A stretch of DNA of 37,729 bases. Source: Candidatus Beckwithbacteria bacterium (lineage in GTDB: Bacteria; Patescibacteriota; Microgenomatia; UBA1400; UBA1449). The first letter of the stretch is position 1, and each line of letters opens with the position of its first letter. A program made the position numbers and the translations under genes. The notes beneath the pieces were generated by a model, which did not search any database, was not told where the DNA came from, and worked only from the letters and a program-made list of their open reading frames with translations. The DNA lies in the NCBI GenBank assembly GCA_012797845.1, contig JAAZOH010000042.1, positions 1 through 37,729 of the forward strand, in the 5' to 3' direction. Of the stretch, positions 35,201 through 37,729 are shown one piece after another.

Positions 35201-35538
35201 CTAAAAACAGCAATAAAAAAAGTTATAAAAATATATAACTGTGAGATTAACCAAGAGGGAAGAACAGTTTGTAATAAGTAAAAGAGAGTTGTCCGAAAAA
35301 TATCTCCCTGTTCACTATCAGATGGAATTCCTAAAACCCTGTATGAACGCCAAGCAGGATTTAGTAAAGATCGTTTTAAAGTCAATCCAGGATTTAACTC
35401 AGGAGAAAAATTATCATTTCCTATAATAAAATAATTCAGTTTAAAATTAGTTAAAAATACAAGCAATGAAATAATTAAAAGCATCACAATACCCAGGTTA
35501 TTTTTCAAACTTATGCTCGCTTTTTTAAAATAACTCAT
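32110..35538 (-). CDS. Very large YfhO/GT-C-like membrane protein
   Basis: This 1142-aa protein has about twelve hydrophobic helices in residues 1-450, with a first extracytoplasmic loop containing NDNFSPELN. A very long extracytoplasmic region (about 455-1095), mostly beta strands, follows, and then one final helix near 1112-1132 with tail KRADKTE. This is the YfhO-like/GT-C glycosyltransferase layout: the first loop supplies the active-site acid and the outer domain binds the acceptor. Start ATG at 35538; the TTG at 35556 is less likely. It is convergent with a GT2 gene that could make its lipid-linked sugar donor. Substrate unknown. Confidence 0.75.
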   Translation of the reverse strand: MSYFKKASISLKNNLGIVMLLIISLLVFLTNFKLNYFIIGNDNFSPELNPGLTLKRSLLNPAWRSYRVLGIPSDSEQGDIFRTTLFYLLQTVLPSWLISQLYIFITFFIAVFSMGSITCWFSQFVAKKKHKQLFFFFGGLFYISNLLTIWVYFFPVHLFVAAFAFLPLVIWQIIKTVDHPKPINYLTLILSSLLLGTAALTATMFIIIALVIFIFGFLLLLLLKNKEKMVILIKAIILVFIVHLFWIVPFLFYVSSQKIDLQNSQINREITSETIANEQKYNTFLNIPRYAFSWLFTQEDGKNYTYPQFSWYIKSPLGTAISYIPLFLFVCGTIYLIKKRQKPLLVLSISYFFGWFLIKGVNPPFGIIFIWLQKYVPLFEQVFRWQSSKLWPLMLLPLPIVASIGTYGLLRLLKQKQQKAILGSFIALLLLINVFPILIGSLIRNSMYVQIPFQYQQLANYLKDTNPYGRIYIAPEANTQYFRNYDWGFWGSVVLNYVLPNPIIEKALIIGSDENEQAYTLLHNSYYSQDPELFDKALQQYNVSYVLSDKYISKGVVGYKYDWSLHNQMVEKNSGLVLLKSFGKLKLYQVLAKKEADEYLIVDTDHNWLRLNTILTKNSPNQTYVSSFDLPGTLYPLALNQKTITFDQNTIETNWRYTHKSQNFTWNIDYQELINSPTKVQYQNGRISLTPAWPTIKINKEPVDIQVPKMQLPQTTLIPKFITVNDQVIDLRKDQNKKVVLNTRFRDIYTDKNLSVWNGNSTQLDLLGAWQLQVSEPTILELEATFEVPQKANFSVCVWSDLQQRCLNKPNQFAALKGSNSFTLLIPKIITSREVIKMYIKPKDTQISNFTYKRLQANVYTNSEEISDLNISKIPSVQTYNFALHQGDQISMSLPMIQGSENYHYPESNSQFTPETSIEYFDNKEETSDINTKNNTIMMVSQEANTSIYQLINQIHSEGKIALIGASGTNVQSIPYELKLRQPEQEFNLYKRMANRHESDAFLDFVIIPTVQNQYYTEILAKGIGAQPSINQINNWFFQMIPVTWANIHIKPDITMISSQHICTLNQAVSPYWLTIGKNQQPVRVNGWEQGWIVDSQEDVEKVFYWPNIFSYLGYGLIVVLGLGLISQAWLVNVAKRADKTE

Positions 35539-35604
35539 AAAAATTGCTTTGTACAAATTATATGTTATAACCCTATATTAATCATAATAAAGATTATTGC
35601 TAAG

Positions 35605-35844
35605 ATGAAACCGCAGATTATTACGTTACTATCTTCAATTATTATAAGCATTAGCTTGGTTGGTGTCATTTACTGGATTAGCATCCAGGCATTAAGTCAG
35701 TGAGAAAAGTATCAAATAAATCAAGTCAAGCATAATTGTGTAATGGAGCATCGGGTAAATTATAAAACTCCAGAAGGTGGACAGATAAGTGAACCGTTAC
35801 AAGCAGGCTATGAAAAGTGTTTGGCTGAAATGGCGTTGAAATAA
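35605..35844 (+). pseudogene. Small membrane protein ORF interrupted by an in-frame TGA
   Basis: ATG at 35605 opens a 32-aa ORF with one hydrophobic helix (about 6-28) that stops at TGA (35701-35703). The same frame stays open for 46 more codons to TAA at 35842, giving a hydrophilic tail (PEGGQISEPLQAGYEKC). Helix plus tail look like a single 78-residue anchored protein broken by a nonsense codon. TGA ends other genes here (3430, 20015), so general recoding is unlikely. A real 32-aa membrane peptide, a sequencing error or readthrough are alternatives. No good SD is present. The remaining gap to 35904 shows nothing more. Confidence 0.45.
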
Positions 35845-35904
35845 GATTTCTTTCTATAACACCTTCCCCATAAGATAAATCAAACACATTTTTTTCATAA
35901 TGAG

Positions 35905-35990
35905 CGGAGGAGGTGGGATTTGAACCCACGGGCCCCAAATTGGAGCGCGGTTTAGCAAACCGCTGCAATTGACCACTATGCGACTCCTCC
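35905..35990 (-). tRNA. tRNA-Ser (GCT)
   Basis: An 86-nt class II tRNA on the minus strand. The acceptor GGAGGAG (35990-35984) pairs with CTCCTCC (35912-35906), followed by discriminator G. The anticodon stem GCGGT/ACCGC encloses TTGCTAA with anticodon GCT (35956-35954). A long variable arm (CTCCAATTTGGGG region) and the T arm GGGTTCAAATCCC are clear. CCA is not encoded. Confidence 0.95.
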
Positions 35991-36108
35991 AGATTTTATT
36001 AACTGCTAAATTATACCGCATCGATTTGTTTAGAAACAGATATGTATAGTATCATTGACTTTGTATACCATACAAGAGACTTGTTGCAAATTAAGTTTTA
36101 AGTAGTTC

Positions 36109-37272
36109 ATGAATGCTATTTTCTCTTCAGCTAAACATTCCAGATTGATTTATGTACTATTTCTCGTTTTTGTATTTTTGATAGGGGGTTTGGTATATCT
36201 CAGCTGGTCATTTGTTGCTCAAAACACTATTAAATTTTTATCCCCAGTGAACCCATCAGAACTAAAACCTCAAATCAGAAACATGTCTGATAATTCTTCT
36301 CGATTTAATCAAAATCAAATAGTAGGACAGGTATTAATGACTACCCTTGAAGGGACACAACTATCTGCTTCAGAGGCGGCTTGGTTGCGAGATGGGGTAG
36401 TAGGAGGAATTCTACTTTTGGGTAGAAATATTGAAAACAAAGACCAACTCAAAGCCTTAACGACTCAGATTATGCTCGAAGCTTCGAGTTCGGGCGTACA
36501 ACCATTTATTGCAGTAGATCAAGAAGGAGGTAGTGTAGCCCGAATTGATTGGATTGAAAAAACTGCTCAGGTAGATATTACAAGCACTGACCAAGCTTAT
36601 CAAGTAGCCCTAAAACGAGGTCAAGCATTAAAAGATTTGGGTATTACTATGAATTTAGCTCCAGTTTTGGAGTGTTCTTCTGATCAAGAAAGTTATATTG
36701 CTAGTCAAGGACGCAGTTTTAGCAATCATTGCTTAGAGAAAGCCATGGCTATGGTTAAAGGATACCGGGTAGCTGGAATTATACCAGTTGTCAAACATTT
36801 TCCTGATGGTTTAGCTTGGACTACAACTGATCCTCATAAAAGTTTGCCTATTATTGACCAAGATCAAAACCAGCTACTATCAAACCTGCAACCATATCGG
36901 CAACTGATTAAAGCCAATATCCCAGCTCTGATGGTGACTCATCTAAATTACCCATTGCTTGATAGTAGGCCTGCCAGTGCTTCTTATTTTTTTCTGACTT
37001 CTTTACTGGCTGAGAATTTTAGTTTTACTGGCTTAATTATTGTTGATGATCTGAGTATGAAAGCAGTAGCTGATAACTATGAGGTGGGAGAATATGCGCT
37101 CAACAGTCTTAATGCCGGAGCTGATTTTTTGATAGCTTCTTCGCCAAATGATTTTGAAAAAATTTCCAAGACTTTGTTTACAGCTTGGCAGCAAAAGCAA
37201 ATTACTAAGTCAGATTTTGATCGCAAGCTTTTACACATTACCGCAGTCAAACAAAGCCTGAACGAACACTAA
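36109..37272 (+). CDS. Membrane-anchored GH3 hydrolase, NagZ-like beta-N-acetylhexosaminidase
   Basis: This 387-aa protein has an N-terminal membrane anchor (about 13-36) and a GH3 TIM-barrel domain (about 70-380). Key parts are VGGILLLGRNI, IAVDQEGGSVARI (about 142-154), KHFPDGLAWTTTDPHKSLP (about 228-246, with the Asp-x-His dyad) and the nucleophile region GLIIVDDLSM (Asp313). It would release GlcNAc from muropeptides or glycans outside the membrane. Two motif changes are odd: KHFPGHG is replaced by KHFPDGL, and Val replaces the Ser/Thr usual before the nucleophile. The activity may thus be altered. No SD is visible at the start. Confidence 0.85.
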   Translation: MNAIFSSAKHSRLIYVLFLVFVFLIGGLVYLSWSFVAQNTIKFLSPVNPSELKPQIRNMSDNSSRFNQNQIVGQVLMTTLEGTQLSASEAAWLRDGVVGGILLLGRNIENKDQLKALTTQIMLEASSSGVQPFIAVDQEGGSVARIDWIEKTAQVDITSTDQAYQVALKRGQALKDLGITMNLAPVLECSSDQESYIASQGRSFSNHCLEKAMAMVKGYRVAGIIPVVKHFPDGLAWTTTDPHKSLPIIDQDQNQLLSNLQPYRQLIKANIPALMVTHLNYPLLDSRPASASYFFLTSLLAENFSFTGLIIVDDLSMKAVADNYEVGEYALNSLNAGADFLIASSPNDFEKISKTLFTAWQQKQITKSDFDRKLLHITAVKQSLNEH

Positions 37273-37439
37273 AGCAAGAGTAGTTTATTTACATCAGCTA
37301 TAAATATAATTATTATTATATTTAGCAAAAAAGCATAATTGAGTACAGAGTATACTAATAAAACTTCGCTTTTGATCACAAGGTTTTTCAGTAGCAGAGA
37401 TAAACTAAATTAAACCCGAAAACATTAGAGATTATAGGA
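37273..37439 (+). other. AT-rich intergenic stretch
   Basis: No gene is seen. A short AT hairpin, AAATATAAT/ATTATATTT (37302-37323), follows the GH3 stop; it has no clear T tail and may be only a weak terminator. Confidence 0.4.
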
Positions 37440-37468
37440 TTGACAAAGCAAAAAAAAGTTGATAGAAT
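37440..37468 (+). promoter_or_regulatory. Near-consensus promoter at the right end
   Basis: TTGACA (37440-37445), a 17-nt spacer and TAGAAT (37463-37468). No SD-led ORF follows on this strand, so it probably drives an RNA gene. Confidence 0.75.
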
Positions 37469-37474
37469 GGGGTT

Positions 37475-37620
37475 TGTATCTGACGAATAGAAGGTCTTTT
37501 AAAAAAGAAAGAAAGCATTACTATCGCTCCTTATTATTCCACCAGGCAGTAGAATGTGGACGAGTAGCAATGCTCTCTTAAGCTTATTGGCTTTCTTTAA
37601 AAGGACAGGAATAAAGAAAA
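37475..37620 (+). ncRNA. Candidate rod-shaped structured RNA (6S-like?)
   Basis: GTCTTTTAAA...GAAAG (37494-37511) pairs with CTTTCTTTAAAAGGAC (37591-37606). GCATTACTATCG (37515-37526) pairs with CGAGTAGCAATGC (37561-37573). The tip is TCCAC/GTGGA (37538-37560). Between the stems are an 11-nt 5' bulge and a 17-nt 3' bulge. A long rod with inner bulges and a strong promoter recalls 6S RNA, but no diagnostic sequence proves it. The RNA may extend to the window end. Confidence 0.4.
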
Positions 37621-37680
37621 GCCTATGCTTAAAACTAGCACAGCTTAGAACTGGTGTCAAGTATTTTTGATGTTGTGATA

Positions 37681-37713
37681 GGGATTCGAGTGTAGGGCAG
37701 GCTCTCGAATCCC
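37681..37713 (+). repeat. Perfect inverted repeat at the window end
   Basis: GGGATTCGAG (37681-37690) pairs with CTCGAATCCC (37704-37713) over a 13-nt loop. No T run follows. It may be part of the structured RNA before it or a separate palindromic repeat; the window ends 16 nt later. Confidence 0.6.
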
Positions 37714-37729
37714 GATTAGAACACCTAAA

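Noticed and set aside
35726-35968. Minus-strand 80-aa frame overlapping the tRNA-Ser
   Set aside because: It runs through the complete tRNA-Ser gene on the same strand and has no SD.
37620-37660. Minus-strand promoter TTGACA-17-TAGTTT
   Set aside because: The -10 matches only three of six positions and no convincing gene follows; the plus-strand promoter is far better.

Overview
The window is AT-rich bacterial DNA that looks like one contig from a Candidate Phyla Radiation (Patescibacteria) genome, most probably of the Microgenomates type. This is inference from gene style and layout: a split rRNA locus with tRNA-Ile(GAT) and tRNA-Ala(TGC), ribosomal protein S1 with a Lys-rich tail, GT-C-like polytopic membrane proteins, a compact type IV pilus locus with a PilM-PilN fusion, RadA, and a sortase with an LPXTG protein. 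No 16S phylogeny could be run. TGA appears to be a normal stop.

Layout. 1-94 is the 3' end of 16S rRNA, closed by a strong terminator at 236-269. A three-gene cell-envelope sugar block follows (284-3430: GT-A-like protein, GT-C-like membrane protein, GT2 enzyme), inserted between 16S and the rest of the rRNA locus. Then come tRNA-Ile, a promoter/leader-peptide/terminator module, tRNA-Ala, 23S (about 4352-7280, with boxA and a 23-bp processing stem) and 5S with a terminator. 7703-11492 holds a small membrane protein, S1, a 50-aa protein and an orphan 499-aa protein. 11540-14197 is a two-component pair (7TM-type histidine kinase plus CheY-like regulator).

The type IV pilus locus runs from 14253 to 25775: PilB, PilC, a membrane-anchored protein, a minus-strand operon of three pilin-like proteins, PilMN fusion, PilO, a LytR_C-like protein and two tandem major-type pilins that share an identical 101-bp tract. 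The kinase and regulator next to pilB suggest signalling control of the pilus, but this is proximity only.

25893-29753 holds a DUF4349 protein, RadA, a sortase and its probable LPXTG substrate. 29892-31208 is a GC-richer island: a consensus promoter, a roughly 375-nt highly structured leader with mutually exclusive helices, and a secreted two-repeat protein of unknown function. 31299-35538 holds a GT2 enzyme and a very large YfhO/GT-C-like membrane protein that overlap convergently by 101 bp. The right end holds a small ORF broken by TGA, tRNA-Ser(GCT), a membrane-anchored GH3 (NagZ-like) enzyme and a candidate structured RNA behind a near-consensus promoter.

Expression signals are of two kinds: classical SD-led genes (pilins, S1, the GC-rich protein), and genes with no SD that start 6-9 nt after an extended -10 box (TGnTAnnnT), which suggests leaderless mRNAs. 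Palindromic REP-like elements occur in several intergenic gaps.
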